Source: Ignavibacteriota bacterium
Lineage (GTDB): Bacteria; Bacteroidota; Ignavibacteria; UBA10030
Length of the DNA stretch: 64,000 nt
Direction of reading: 5' to 3'
Assembly: GCA_022616555.1 (NCBI GenBank)
Contig: JAKEEG010000007.1
Span: forward strand, 1 to 64,000
Both the position numbers and the translations under genes were made by a program. The notes under the pieces are model-generated. The model was not told the origin of the DNA. It worked only from the letters and a program-made list of their open reading frames with translations, and searched no databases. This document shows positions 27,822 through 37,467 of the stretch, in pieces (position 1 is the stretch's first letter; every line of letters starts with the position of its first letter).

Positions 27822-28616
27822 ATGAATCGCATCACACAAAAATTTCAAGAACTTTCAAAGGCTAGGAAGAAGGCGATTATTCCGTACATTACGCCAGACT
27901 ATCCCATAGCGGGTGTGACGCTTCCAATTTTGCAAGCGCTGGAGCGTTCAGGTGCTGACCTCATCGAAGTCGGCATCCCATTCTCCGACCCATTGGCGGA
28001 TGGCAAGACAATTCAACACTCGTCCGAAATCGCTTTGCGCCACGGTGCAACGATTCCGAAGATACTCGATGACGTGCGTCGGTTTCGAGCGTCTAGCTCA
28101 TTGCCGTTGTTGCTGATGGGATATATGAATCCAATCCTGCGATATGGAACTGAGAAATTTCTTCAAGATTCAGCCTCGGCTGGCGTTGATGGCGTGATAA
28201 TTCCCGACCTTCCCCCGGAAGAGTCGGCAAGCTTTGTCAGCGAAAGCAATGCGGCAGGTTTGAGCAATGTCTTTTTGATTGCTCCAACGACTTCTTCGGA
28301 ACGCGTCCGGAAAATTGACCAACTTTCAACGGATTTTTCGTATTGTGTGTCCGTCACCGGAGTCACCGGCGCGCGCAGGGAATTGGGAATCAACGGCTCG
28401 CTCGATGCTTTTCTTAAACGAGTCAGGGAGAACACAAAGAAATCATTTGTTGTGGGCTTCGGTATTTCGAATGCCGAACAAGTAAACCGGGTGAGCGCGT
28501 TGGCGGATGGAGTAGTGGTCGGATCCGCATTGCTTCAAGCCATTGGAGAAGCGCGAACAGCAGAAGAGAGTGTCAGCAAAGCCGAAAAATTCTTACATTC
28601 GCTCCGCAAACAGTAA
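27822..28616 (+). CDS. trpA: Tryptophan synthase alpha subunit
   Basis: Cleaves indole-3-glycerol phosphate to indole. The 264-residue TIM barrel has the catalytic pair in DLIEVGIPFSDPLADGKTIQ (Glu and Asp), GVIIPDLPPEES and the phosphate site GFGISNAEQV/ADGVVVGSALL. trpB and the other trp genes are not nearby, so the pathway is dispersed. The next gene encodes chorismate mutase, another aromatic pathway step. Confidence 0.96.
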   Translation: MNRITQKFQELSKARKKAIIPYITPDYPIAGVTLPILQALERSGADLIEVGIPFSDPLADGKTIQHSSEIALRHGATIPKILDDVRRFRASSSLPLLLMGYMNPILRYGTEKFLQDSASAGVDGVIIPDLPPEESASFVSESNAAGLSNVFLIAPTTSSERVRKIDQLSTDFSYCVSVTGVTGARRELGINGSLDAFLKRVRENTKKSFVVGFGISNAEQVNRVSALADGVVVGSALLQAIGEARTAEESVSKAEKFLHSLRKQ

Positions 28617-28644
28617 TTCACACCATATACTAACGGATGGTGCA

Positions 28645-28923
28645 ATGGACCCTTTAGCCGATTGGCGAAAAAAAATCGATGATGTCGATGCCGAACTTGT
28701 CAAATTGTTGAACGCCCGGGCTCAGTATGCTGAGGAGATAGGCAAGGTGAAGCAATCGTTGGGGATGGATGCCTATTCGCCGGAGCGGGAAGAGGAAGTC
28801 ATGAAGCACGTAATGGCGGAAAATCCCGGGCCGCTCTCCGCTCATGCAATTCGACGCCTGTTTGAGCGCATTATCGATGAATCGCGTTCGGTTGAACGTT
28901 TAGCAATGGTAAAGAAGAAGTAA
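28645..28923 (+). CDS. Chorismate mutase, AroQ type
   Basis: Converts chorismate to prephenate for Phe and Tyr. The 92-residue all-helical product begins MDPLADWRKKIDDVDAELVKLLNARAQYA-like, with the conserved Arg, Lys, Asp and Glu spacing (KKIDDVD, RAQYAEEIGKVK). It ends with the typical RRLFERIIDESRSVER. The frame is open upstream into trpA, but the ATG at 28645 matches the family start. It is a stand-alone domain, not fused to prephenate dehydratase or DAHP synthase. Confidence 0.9.
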   Translation: MDPLADWRKKIDDVDAELVKLLNARAQYAEEIGKVKQSLGMDAYSPEREEEVMKHVMAENPGPLSAHAIRRLFERIIDESRSVERLAMVKKK

Positions 28924-28938
28924 CTGAATAAATCCCCT

Positions 28939-30009
28939 ATGCGCATGAATGAACTAGGACAAAAAGCACTCGAATATTCCCGCCAACATCTGTGGCTCGT
29001 TTTGACGCCCGTTGTGTTTGTATTACTGATGCTGATAGGGGCGGCATGGTTGTTTTGGATGCCCAACTCGTTTGACGGATACGAGCGAGTTGTGATCATC
29101 CCGCGAGGAACGAATTTTCCTGCTGTAGTTGATTCTTTAGAGTCAGCCGGAGTTCTTCAGAACAGAAGGTCGTTTGTGTACGCCGCGCGCATTCTGGATG
29201 TTGGAGGTTCAATCCAGTTTGGCAAATACCGGTTCAAGAGCGGAATGTCCAATCTCGCGTTGTTGCGCGACCTGAGCGAAGGGTTATCGAATTATCCCAT
29301 CCCGGTTCTTATTGGAGAAGGAATGCGCATGCGCTTCATCGCGGCGAAATTCAGTCGCGAAGTTGGGACAGACAGCGCGGAGTTTATGGATCTCTGCCAG
29401 AATCCGGTTTTTATCGAGAGCCTCGGTATCGACGCACCGACGCTCGAAGGATATTTACTGCCAGACACGTACGCGTTTAAGTGGCAGAAAGAGGAGCATG
29501 AAATTATCAGTTCATTGGTTGGGGCGTTCAAAAATTTCTATACTGATAGCCTCATCGCCCGTCAAGAGGAAGTCAAAATGTCGCTGAAGCAGGTTCTTAC
29601 ACTGGCATCGATTGTCGAAGGCGAAACGTCTGTCGATTCAGAGAGGGCAACTGTCGCCGGCGTCTATCTGAATCGCTTACGAATCCGCATGCCTCTCCAA
29701 GCTGACCCGACCATTCAATATATTCTTCCGAACGGGCCTCGTCGCTTGTTGTACACCGATCTGCAAATTAATTCGCCGTATAACACTTATCGTTATTATG
29801 GGTTGCCGCCGGGTCCTATCAATAATCCTGGCAGGAAATCGATTCTTGCCGTGCTGTATCCGGAACAGCACAAGTATTTGTATTTTGTCGCCAACGGCAC
29901 AGGCGGGCATACGTTTTCCAAAACATATGGAGAGCACCAGCGAGCTGTCAGAACGTGGAGGCGCGTAAGACGGGAGATTGAATTGAACTCCTCGAGGGTC
30001 GGGGGTTAG
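28939..30009 (+). CDS. mltG: Endolytic murein transglycosylase MltG
   Basis: Inner-membrane lytic transglycosylase that ends nascent glycan strands. The 356 residues have one N-terminal membrane helix (LTPVVFVLLMLIGAAWLFWM, about residues 22-42), a LysM-like segment (IPRGTNFPAVVDSLESAGVL) and the YceG catalytic domain. The catalytic Glu lies in LASIVEGETSVDSERATVAGV, followed by NRLRIRMPLQADPTIQY and SPYNTYRYYGLPPGPINNPG. It lies 15 bp after the chorismate mutase gene. Confidence 0.94.
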   Translation: MRMNELGQKALEYSRQHLWLVLTPVVFVLLMLIGAAWLFWMPNSFDGYERVVIIPRGTNFPAVVDSLESAGVLQNRRSFVYAARILDVGGSIQFGKYRFKSGMSNLALLRDLSEGLSNYPIPVLIGEGMRMRFIAAKFSREVGTDSAEFMDLCQNPVFIESLGIDAPTLEGYLLPDTYAFKWQKEEHEIISSLVGAFKNFYTDSLIARQEEVKMSLKQVLTLASIVEGETSVDSERATVAGVYLNRLRIRMPLQADPTIQYILPNGPRRLLYTDLQINSPYNTYRYYGLPPGPINNPGRKSILAVLYPEQHKYLYFVANGTGGHTFSKTYGEHQRAVRTWRRVRREIELNSSRVGG

Positions 30010-30016
30010 CGCGCCC

Positions 30017-31744
30017 ATGCCACTCCCCAAGGCGGCGAAGGTGTGCATTTCCTTTTGTTCCGCATTCATTGTGTCGGTGTTGTTTGTCTCCTGCGCGGGC
30101 CAGGTACCGCCAAGCGGCGGACCTCCCGATACAGAGCCGCCACGCATTATCTCAACCTACCCTGCGCCTTACACATTGCGATTCTCCGACAACAGAATTG
30201 CGTTCGAGTTCAACGAATATGTAAGGCATGCAGAGACCGAGGGGGCGATTTTCATCTCTCCGCACGTCGGGCAATTGGAGTTCGACTGGAGCGGCAAAGA
30301 GCTTGAAATACTTTTCACGGAGCCTTTGCACGAGAATCGCACGTACGTCGTTACCGTTGGAACCGACGCCGTCGATTACAATAATGGGAACCGGATGGTG
30401 CAGGCGTTTACGCTTGCATTTTCGACTGGCGATGAGATTGATCGCGGAGCAATCGTCGGAAAGGTGTATCCCGCACGTCCAGCCGACTCTCCGGAAGGCG
30501 TCATGATGTTCGCCTATCAGCTCGAACACGGAACGCCTGACACGTTAAACCCTCTGACAAAGCAACCCGATTACATCACCCAAACGGGAAAGAACGGAGA
30601 GTTTGCCTTTCAGCATCTTGCGCTTGGAACGTACCGCGTGTTGGCTGTAAAAGACGAGTTCCGCAATCTTCTCTACGACCCCGAAGCGGATGAATATGGT
30701 GTTCCTCGAACCGATATTGAGTTAACTTCTCAAGATACATTATACGGTGATCTTCTCCTGCGTTTGGCTAAGGAAGACACGACCGGACCGCGGCTCATTC
30801 AGGTTACCGCACAAGACCAAAGACATCTTCTTGCGGAATTCTCGGAGCCTATCGATACATCCACCATCAACGAACAAAACTTTAGTCTTATTGATACCAT
30901 CAGCGGTTCAGCAATAGCGGTGGGCAAAGCTGCATCGGTATTGACAAAGCCAGCGACAGTGTTCCTTTTCACGGATGAACAAATCGCGAAGCATTCATAT
31001 CAATTGAATGTCGAGCGCGTCCGGGACCTTGTCGGCAACACTGCGAACCCTTTGGCGAAGAGTCTCGCTTACGAAGCTTCAGAAGTGCCCGATACCGCCA
31101 AGCCACAAATCGCATCTTTTTCACTCAAGGATAGTGTGCGTGGAGTTGAGCTTCAACCCACTCTTCAACTATCCTTTTCGGATTTTATGGACCGTGAGAG
31201 CGTAGAAAATGCAATCACGTTGAAAGATAGTCAAAGTGTTCGTGTTCAGCATAGTCTCCATTGGCTCAATGACATCACGGTAGCAGTTCGTCCATCGCGC
31301 CCGTTGGTAAGTCAAATGTGGTATGCGTTAACTATTGACCTGCCAAACATCAAAAATTCTCGTGGGCTCCGAGGGGAGGGCGATCCGCGCGTCTTCAAGT
31401 TTGAAACGGTCGATGCCGATGCGTTAAGTTCAATTGAAGGCGTAGTTGTCGACGGAAACGAGAAAGACGCAACAGGTCCGTTCATCCTTACCGCAAGAAA
31501 CACAGCAACGAAGGAAGGGAAGGAACATCTTCTCAAGCTTGAGAAACCGGGAAATTTCGCAATCACAAATTTACCCGAAGGGCAGTATGTCCTCAGTGCA
31601 TTTCGCGACCGCAACAACAACGGCAAATACGATGCTGGCCGCCCGTATCCGTTTTCGTCTTCAGAGCGTTTTGCTGTGTACCCCGATACACTCAAGCTCC
31701 GCGCCCGCTGGCCGTTGGAGGGCGTGAAGGTGGAGTTGAAATAA
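30017..31744 (+). CDS. Lipoprotein with SbsA-type Ig-like domains
   Basis: A 575-residue exported protein. A signal peptide leads to the lipobox FVSC, with the lipid-anchor Cys at about 26, followed by AGQVPPSGGPPDTEPPRI. This opening is typical of an unnamed Bacteroidota family. It has an N-terminal Big_5-like domain (about 35-140), a transthyretin-like segment, another Ig-like pair in the middle, and a C-terminal prealbumin-like region (FRDRNNNGKYDAGRPYPF). It is probably a surface or periplasmic lipoprotein of unknown function. It starts seven bases after mltG. Confidence 0.82.
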   Translation: MPLPKAAKVCISFCSAFIVSVLFVSCAGQVPPSGGPPDTEPPRIISTYPAPYTLRFSDNRIAFEFNEYVRHAETEGAIFISPHVGQLEFDWSGKELEILFTEPLHENRTYVVTVGTDAVDYNNGNRMVQAFTLAFSTGDEIDRGAIVGKVYPARPADSPEGVMMFAYQLEHGTPDTLNPLTKQPDYITQTGKNGEFAFQHLALGTYRVLAVKDEFRNLLYDPEADEYGVPRTDIELTSQDTLYGDLLLRLAKEDTTGPRLIQVTAQDQRHLLAEFSEPIDTSTINEQNFSLIDTISGSAIAVGKAASVLTKPATVFLFTDEQIAKHSYQLNVERVRDLVGNTANPLAKSLAYEASEVPDTAKPQIASFSLKDSVRGVELQPTLQLSFSDFMDRESVENAITLKDSQSVRVQHSLHWLNDITVAVRPSRPLVSQMWYALTIDLPNIKNSRGLRGEGDPRVFKFETVDADALSSIEGVVVDGNEKDATGPFILTARNTATKEGKEHLLKLEKPGNFAITNLPEGQYVLSAFRDRNNNGKYDAGRPYPFSSSERFAVYPDTLKLRARWPLEGVKVELK

Positions 31745-31795
31745 ATCGTATCGTTTGCATTTCAAGCCAATTTTTAACAGATTTTATTAAGAGAA

Positions 31796-32152
31796 ATGCT
31801 CGAAAACTACGTCCCCATATTCCTCATGATTGCCGCCGGGTTCGGTTTCGGCCTCGTCATGATGAAGGTCAACGAGTGGCTCGGACCCAAGAGTCCCAAC
31901 GCCGAAAAGCTTTCCACGTACGAGAGCGGTATGGAGCCGGTACGGAGCGCACGGGAGCGTTTCTCTGTTAAGTACTATATGGTGGCGATGCTGTTCATCA
32001 TTTTTGATATCGAGGTTGTGTTCCTGTACCCGTGGGCGGTGTCGTTCAAAGAGTTGGGGATGGCGGGGTTCATCACGATGACGGTGTTTATTACGATTCT
32101 GCTGGTTGGGTTTTATTATATCTGGCGGAAGGGAGCGTTAGAATGGGATTAG
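31796..32152 (+). CDS. nuoA: NADH-quinone oxidoreductase subunit A
   Basis: Membrane subunit of respiratory complex I. The 118-residue protein has three membrane helices. The conserved [25 protein letters not shown] loop and [16 protein letters not shown] are intact. Its last ten bases overlap nuoB. Confidence 0.96.
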   Translation: MLENYVPIFLMIAAGFGFGLVMMKVNEWLGPKSPNAEKLSTYESGMEPVRSARERFSVKYYMVAMLFIIFDIEVVFLYPWAVSFKELGMAGFITMTVFITILLVGFYYIWRKGALEWD

Positions 32153-32685
32153 AACAAGCATTAGGCGATAGTTTCCTGACGACAAAATTAGAAGACGCAA
32201 TTAACTGGTGCCGCAAGAATTCCCTGTGGCCCATGCCGATGGGTATTTCCTGCTGCGCGATTGAAATGATGGCGTTCGTTGCCCCGCGTTTCGATGCGTC
32301 GCGATTTGGTTCGGAAGTCCTCCGATTCTCTCCGCGGCAGTCCGATGTGATGATCGTGGCTGGGACAACGACTTACAAGATGTCAAAAGTCGTGCGGAAA
32401 ATTTACGACCAGATGCCGGACCCGAAGTGGGTCATTGCGATGGGTGCGTGCACGTCTTCGGGTGGCATGTATCGCAGCTATTCCGTCGTGCAGGGAATTG
32501 ACCAGTTCCTACCTGTCGATGTTTATGTCGCAGGCTGTCCTCCGCGTCCAGATAATTTATTGAATGCGCTGATCTTATTACAAGAGAAAGCCCAGCGTGG
32601 AGAGAGCCGCGGCAGCTCAATGTCGATTATCGGGGATTTCCCGAAGCACAGCCACCCACAAAAACTTCAGGCAGTCGAGCAGTGA
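32143..32685 (+). CDS. nuoB: NADH-quinone oxidoreductase subunit B
   Basis: Carries the terminal [4Fe-4S] cluster N2 next to the quinone site. The ligands are seen in [30 protein letters not shown] and [10 protein letters not shown]. The ATG at 32143 gives 180 residues and overlaps the nuoA stop. The longer frame from 32032 reads through nuoA and is not used. Confidence 0.96.
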   Translation: MGLEQALGDSFLTTKLEDAINWCRKNSLWPMPMGISCCAIEMMAFVAPRFDASRFGSEVLRFSPRQSDVMIVAGTTTYKMSKVVRKIYDQMPDPKWVIAMGACTSSGGMYRSYSVVQGIDQFLPVDVYVAGCPPRPDNLLNALILLQEKAQRGESRGSSMSIIGDFPKHSHPQKLQAVEQ

Positions 32686-33164
32686 ACCAACGCGTTCTTG
32701 AAAAAATGAAAGAGCAATTCGGGACTGCCATTCTCGAATCCGCCGAGTTCCGCGGCGAGCTAACCCTCGTAGTTCCAAAAGAGAGCATTGTCGAGATTTG
32801 TCGGTTCCTCAAGTGGGACTCGGAGCTTCGATTCGACTTGCTCGCCGACCTTTGCGGCATCGACATGTACACGCCCGCGAAACGCTTCGGCGTTATCTAT
32901 AATCTGTACTCACTCAAGAGCAAACATCGCATCAGGCTCAAGACGTTTACTGAGGAAGACGACCTCAAGGTCCCAACGGTGACGGGTGTCTGGGCTACGG
33001 CTAACTGGCACGAGCGTGAAACGTTTGATATGTTCGGCATTGTGTTTGAAGGCCACCCGGATTTGCGGCGCATGTATATGCCGGAGGAATTCGAACATTA
33101 TCCGCTCCGAAAAGATTTCCCGTTAATGGGTATTCCTGGTTCGTTGGAGTTACCCAAAAAATAG
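32682..33164 (+). CDS. nuoC: NADH-quinone oxidoreductase subunit C
   Basis: Peripheral-arm subunit at the Q-module interface. The 160-residue protein contains [24 protein letters not shown] and the terminal [10 protein letters not shown]. It starts with GTG overlapping the nuoB TGA, with an ATG eight codons later as alternative. It is separate from nuoD rather than fused. Confidence 0.95.
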   Translation: MNQRVLEKMKEQFGTAILESAEFRGELTLVVPKESIVEICRFLKWDSELRFDLLADLCGIDMYTPAKRFGVIYNLYSLKSKHRIRLKTFTEEDDLKVPTVTGVWATANWHERETFDMFGIVFEGHPDLRRMYMPEEFEHYPLRKDFPLMGIPGSLELPKK

Positions 33165-33291
33165 TGATGCGGATTTCACGGATTACTCGGATTTCGCGGA
33201 TGCGATCTCCGGAATGATATGAATGACTAATGAGTTGCAATCAGTATGAGGTACGAATCCGCGGAAATCAGTGGAATCCGCGAGAATCAGC
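33165..33291. repeat. Inverted GCGGATTTCACGGATT repeats between nuoC and nuoD
   Basis: 33165-33202 reads GATGCGGATTTCACGGATTA then CTCGGATTTCGCGGATGC. 33252-33291 carries the reverse-complement theme, AATCCGCGGAAATCAGTGG then AATCCGCGAGAATC. The pair flanks a 50-bp spacer and sits at the possible start of nuoD, extending its open frame. Confidence 0.7.
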
Positions 33292-33296
33292 ATAGT

Positions 33297-34553
33297 ATGC
33301 AAACGACGATGCACGATATCCCCCGCAAGACGAAAATTCTCCAGGCGTTAGAAGACCAGAACACAAACGTTCAATTCGATGACCCGCTTGAGAATGATAT
33401 GATTCTCAATATGGGTCCCCAGCACCCTGCAACACACGGCGTGTTGCGGCTTCTCGTGCGGTTGGACGGCGAAACGGTCATCGGCTGCGTTCCTGAGCTG
33501 GGCTATCTCCATCGCGGCTATGAGAAGCTTGCAGAAAACTGCACCTTCCACGAATTTATTCCGCATACGGATAGGCTGGATTATCTCTCACCGCTTTCTA
33601 ACAACACAGCGTATGTGCTGGCAGTCGAAAAACTCGCCGGCATCGAAGCGCCACCGCGGGCGCAGTTTCTGAGAGTGATTATCTCCGAGTTGGCGCGTGT
33701 CTCTTCACACTTGCTCTGGCTTGGCACACAGGCGATGGATGTTGGCGCGCTGACGGTGTTTATGTGGACGTTCCGTGAACGCGAGAAACTGTACGATATT
33801 TTCGAGAACCTCACCGGTGCCCGCTTTACAACGAGTTTCGCCCGCATCGGTGGGTTGGCGAACGACATGACGCCCGAAGTGGCGCAGATGATCTGGACAT
33901 ACATTAAGGAATTTCCCGCCAATCTTGCCGAGTGCGAGAAACTGTTGAATACCAACCGGATTTTTGTTGAGCGAACGGATGGCATTGGCATCATTTCCGC
34001 CGGCGAAGCCATCGACCTCGGCGTAACTGGCCCAAACTTGCGCGCATGCGGAGTCGAGCACGACCTGCGCCGCACAAATCCCTACCTGGTGTACGACCAG
34101 ATGGATTTCGACGTGCCTTTCTACGAGGGCGGCGACACGCTTGCGCGCTACTACCAGCGCATGGAGGAAATGAAGGAAAGTACGAAAATCATTCGCCAGG
34201 CGATGGAGAAACTGCCCAAAGGCGACATCCACGCTGGGAAGCCGAAGGAGGTTCTCCCGCGTAAGCAACAAGTGTACACCAAAATGGAAGAGTTGATCCA
34301 CGACTTTATGCTGATTAACTTCGGCATCAACACGCCGACGGGCGAGATTTACCATGCCGTCGAAGCTCCCAAAGGCGAGTTGGGGTTCTATATGTATAGC
34401 AATGGTGATGCGTGCCCGTGGCGGCTCAAGATCCGCTCGCCGTCGTTTGTCAATCTGCAGGCGCTTCCGATTATGCTTAAAGGTACGATGATCTCCGATG
34501 TCGTCGCTATCATCGGCAGCATTGACCCGGTGATGGGAGAAGCGGACAAGTAA
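33297..34553 (+). CDS. nuoD: NADH-quinone oxidoreductase subunit D
   Basis: The 49-kDa-type Q-module subunit that lines the quinone cavity. Features are MGPQHPATHGVLRLLVRLDG, LGYLHRGYEKLAE and the C-terminal SFVNLQALPIMLKGTMISDVVAIIGSIDPVMGE. The open frame starts at 33246, but its first 17 codons are the GCGGATTT-type repeat, so the ATG at 33297 (MQTTMHDIPRKTK) is chosen, giving 418 residues. Confidence 0.95.
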   Translation: MQTTMHDIPRKTKILQALEDQNTNVQFDDPLENDMILNMGPQHPATHGVLRLLVRLDGETVIGCVPELGYLHRGYEKLAENCTFHEFIPHTDRLDYLSPLSNNTAYVLAVEKLAGIEAPPRAQFLRVIISELARVSSHLLWLGTQAMDVGALTVFMWTFREREKLYDIFENLTGARFTTSFARIGGLANDMTPEVAQMIWTYIKEFPANLAECEKLLNTNRIFVERTDGIGIISAGEAIDLGVTGPNLRACGVEHDLRRTNPYLVYDQMDFDVPFYEGGDTLARYYQRMEEMKESTKIIRQAMEKLPKGDIHAGKPKEVLPRKQQVYTKMEELIHDFMLINFGINTPTGEIYHAVEAPKGELGFYMYSNGDACPWRLKIRSPSFVNLQALPIMLKGTMISDVVAIIGSIDPVMGEADK

Positions 34554-34609
34554 AACACATTGACAATTGACGATTTGCAAATTGAAATTTGGCAATTGGA
34601 AATGGTAAT

Positions 34610-35074
34610 ATGCTAAGCCAAGAAAAACTTCAAAAAATAGACGAACTCAAGAAGAAATACCCCACCACCAAAGCACTGGTGTTGCCCGTTCTGTGGATGA
34701 TGCAGGAGGAGCTAGGGCATATTTCCACCGAGGCGATGAAGTATGTTGCCAGCCTGCTCTCCGTGCCCTACAGCCATATCTTCGGCGTGGTGACATTCTA
34801 CACGATGTACCAGTCGAAGCCCATCGGTAAACACCACGTAGAAGTCTGCACGAATATCTCGTGCCTGTTGCGCGGGTCGGGGAAGATCGTCAACCATTTG
34901 GAAAAGCGCCTCGGCATGAAGATGGGCGAGACGTCTAAGGATATGAAATGGACGCTCTCTGAAGTCGAATGCATGGGTTCGTGCGGCACCGCGCCTATGT
35001 TCTGCATCGGCGAGGAGTACCATGAAAACCTGACGACGGAGAAGGTCGATAAAATTTTGGATGGGTTGAAATAA
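34610..35074 (+). CDS. nuoE: NADH-quinone oxidoreductase subunit E
   Basis: [2Fe-2S] N1a subunit of the NADH-input module. The 154-residue protein shows CTNISCLLRG and ECMGSCGTAPM (the four Cys ligands). The ATG at 34610 follows a text-like CAATTGAC/GGCAATTGG repeat that occupies the nuoD-nuoE gap. Confidence 0.95.
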   Translation: MLSQEKLQKIDELKKKYPTTKALVLPVLWMMQEELGHISTEAMKYVASLLSVPYSHIFGVVTFYTMYQSKPIGKHHVEVCTNISCLLRGSGKIVNHLEKRLGMKMGETSKDMKWTLSEVECMGSCGTAPMFCIGEEYHENLTTEKVDKILDGLK

Positions 35075-35092
35075 CTAGAAGTCAACCACCCC

Positions 35093-35216
35093 GTCCCGAC
35101 TTCGTCGGGACACCCCTCCTTGAGTAAGGAGGGGAAAAGCTAACCGCTCTTTTTTGTCCCCTTTACCAAGGGGGACGCGTTCCGATTAGCGAACAGCTAA
35201 GCGGAGCGCAGGGGGT
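35093..35216. repeat. Composite hairpin repeat between nuoE and nuoF
   Basis: Three elements lie in a row: GTCCCGAC/GTCGGGAC (35093-35111), CCCCTCCTT/AAGGAGGGG (35113-35134), and a GTCCCC...GGGGGACGCG unit with an imperfect arm pair and terminal GCAGGGGGTC (35151-35216). The last is a copy of the unit at 36527 and 55961. Confidence 0.75.
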
Positions 35217-35242
35217 CATGACCTTTAGTCCAAAAAAAAGCA

Positions 35243-36514
35243 ATGGAAAACATAATTCTCCCTAATATTCCTGACCTGCATAAAATCGACGTGTACGAGC
35301 TACACGGCGGCTATAAGGCATTGCGCAAAGCGCTGGAGATGAAGCCGGAAGAAGTTACGGACGAGGTCAAGAAGTCCAACCTCCGCGGGCGCGGGGGTGC
35401 ATGTTTCCCGACGGGACTCAAATGGACATTCATGCCGAAGCAGACGATGAAGCCGAAATACCTGTGCGTCAACGGCGATGAGTCGGAGCCGGGCACATTC
35501 AAAGACCGTCAGATTTTTGAGTTCAACCCGCATCTGCTCATCGAGGGAACGCTTATCGCCTGCTACGCGATGGGGATTCACACCGCTTACATTTACATCC
35601 GCGGCGAGTACGGCAAGTGGGTGAAGATGATGGAAAAGGCGCTCGCCGATGCGTACGCCAAGCGTTACGTCGGCACGCAAATTTTGGGAACGGGGTTTTC
35701 AACGGAGATTGTTATCCATAAAGGTGCGGGTGCGTACATCTGCGGCGAGGAATCTGCGCTCATGAATTCGCTCGAAGGCGAGCGCGGCTATCCACGCGTG
35801 AAACCGCCATTCCCAGCGCAGGTCGGAGTGTGGGGCTGTCCAACGACAATTAATAATGTCGAAACTATTTCCAACGTTCCGCACATCATTAACAATGGGT
35901 GGGAGTGGTACTCTAAAATCGGCGCGCCCAAACATCCCGGACCGATTCTCGTCGGCGTGAGCGGCCACGTGAACAAGCCTGGCGTGTACGAAATGCCGAC
36001 GGGCGTTCCGCTCCTCGACATTATCAACAAATACGCGGGCGGGGTGATAGACGGAAAATCTATTAAGGCTGTCATTCCCGGCGGATCTTCGACACCGATT
36101 TTACGCGGCGACCAGCTTGACGGCGTGTGTATGGACGCCGATTCAATGAAAGCCGCGGGCTCAGCTGTCGGCACAGCAGGCGTCATCGTGATGGATGAGG
36201 ACACGGATTTGATTCAGGTGCTGACACGCATCGCGAAATTCTATTACCACGAGTCGTGCGGACAGTGCACCCCATGCCGCGAGGGCACTGGCTGGCTCTG
36301 GAAGATTATGAAGAAATTCGAGCGCTCCGAAGCGCGCAAGGAAGATATCGACTTATTGCTGGATATCGCCAACAACGTCGAAGGCAACACCATCTGTGCG
36401 CTGGGCGACGCGGCGGCGTGGCCTATCCAGGCAATGCTGCGGAGATTCCGCGATGAGTTTGAAAAGCGTGTGAAGCCTGAAATTGTACGCGTCGAAACCG
36501 GCGCAGTGGCTTAG
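35243..36514 (+). CDS. nuoF: NADH-quinone oxidoreductase subunit F
   Basis: NADH- and FMN-binding subunit with cluster N3. The 423-residue sequence has LRGRGGACFPTGLKW (NADH/FMN), GAGAYICGEESALMNSLEG and the Fe-S ligands in ESCGQCTPCREGTGW and NTICALGDAAAWP. It is the last nuo gene here; nuoG and nuoH-N do not follow. Confidence 0.96.
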   Translation: MENIILPNIPDLHKIDVYELHGGYKALRKALEMKPEEVTDEVKKSNLRGRGGACFPTGLKWTFMPKQTMKPKYLCVNGDESEPGTFKDRQIFEFNPHLLIEGTLIACYAMGIHTAYIYIRGEYGKWVKMMEKALADAYAKRYVGTQILGTGFSTEIVIHKGAGAYICGEESALMNSLEGERGYPRVKPPFPAQVGVWGCPTTINNVETISNVPHIINNGWEWYSKIGAPKHPGPILVGVSGHVNKPGVYEMPTGVPLLDIINKYAGGVIDGKSIKAVIPGGSSTPILRGDQLDGVCMDADSMKAAGSAVGTAGVIVMDEDTDLIQVLTRIAKFYYHESCGQCTPCREGTGWLWKIMKKFERSEARKEDIDLLLDIANNVEGNTICALGDAAAWPIQAMLRRFRDEFEKRVKPEIVRVETGAVA

Positions 36515-36526
36515 CAACTTGACAGC

Positions 36527-36592
36527 TTTTTTGTCCCCCTTTTTTCAAGGGGGACGCGATTCGCCAGCCGAAGCTGGCGATTCGCAGGGGGT
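36527..36592. repeat. TTTGTCCCCC repeat, copy 2
   Basis: TTTTGTCCCCCTTTTTTCA, then AGGGGGACGCG, then a CGCCAGC/GCTGGCG stem, then GCAGGGGGTC. It has the same design as the copies at 35151 and 55961. It lies just after nuoF and may also end transcription. Confidence 0.75.
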
Positions 36593-36763
36593 CTGCTTTT
36601 GTGAGAATCATCAAATTAGAACAGGGGCACTTTCACGTGCCCCTCTCCGTTTACAAGGATGCAACCTTCCGCCCCAAAAATAGGTATATAGACAGTGAAG
36701 TGGTGACAGCAGGGTAGAATAGCCCTCTGAATTGGGAACATTTGTGAGCGTTGGCTCGTCTAT

Positions 36764-37462
36764 ATGAGTGAATCAGAAAAAAATGTGAGACAGGCAGTGA
36801 ACCTGGCAGGCGTGGATGCGCCCGCCGCTTTCCGAGGCCTCCGGGCTAACCCGGAATCGCCGGCAGCCCGAAGCAAGAACGGTAACACTCTGGACAGCGC
36901 GTTCGACCAAAAAAGCGACGAGGTGCTCATCACCCTGTTCCAGCAGGGCGACGAGGGTGTATTCCGTATTCTCGTTGACCGGTATCAGGAAAAGCTGCGA
37001 AACCTGATCTTCTCAATTTTCAACGAACCGGCGATTGTAGACGACCTTGCGCAAGAGGTCTTCATCAAAGCGTATGAAGCACTGCCGAACTTCAGGTTTC
37101 AGTCGTCCTTCTACACGTGGCTCTACCGAATAGCCGTTAATCGTGCGCGGGACGAAATGCGCAAGCGAAAAATCCGCAAGTGGCTCCCCTTGGAGTCGAT
37201 GATGGAGTCGAAGGATAGAGAGTTTCACGAGAAGATGACGACGCACCCGGATACGTCGGGGGCCCAGGAGCTTGTGTCGAAAGGTCTGCAGCAGTTACCT
37301 GAGAAATTTAGAGTGGCTGTGGTTCTGAAAGATATTGAAGGATTGTCGTACGAACAAATGGCAGAAGTCTTGCAATGCGAAATCGGCACGGTCAAATCCC
37401 GGCTCTCACGGGCAAGGTCGATGTTGCGCAAAGTCCTCAAACCGCTCTTGGATGAAATCTAA
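36764..37462 (+). CDS. ECF-type RNA polymerase sigma factor
   Basis: A 232-residue sigma-70 family factor of the RpoE/SigW type. Region 2 runs from about residue 68 (YQEKLRNLIFSIF, DDLAQEVFIKAYEALPNF, FYTWLYRIAVNRARDEMRKR). Region 4 runs from about 175 (LPEKFRVAVVLKDIEGLSYEQMA, GTVKSRLSRARSMLRKVL). Regions 1.1 and 3 are absent. The first 50 residues are an unusual poorly conserved Ala/Pro-rich extension. The gene is followed after five bases by its likely membrane anti-sigma factor. Confidence 0.92.
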   Translation: MSESEKNVRQAVNLAGVDAPAAFRGLRANPESPAARSKNGNTLDSAFDQKSDEVLITLFQQGDEGVFRILVDRYQEKLRNLIFSIFNEPAIVDDLAQEVFIKAYEALPNFRFQSSFYTWLYRIAVNRARDEMRKRKIRKWLPLESMMESKDREFHEKMTTHPDTSGAQELVSKGLQQLPEKFRVAVVLKDIEGLSYEQMAEVLQCEIGTVKSRLSRARSMLRKVLKPLLDEI

Positions 37463-37467
37463 ATTGT

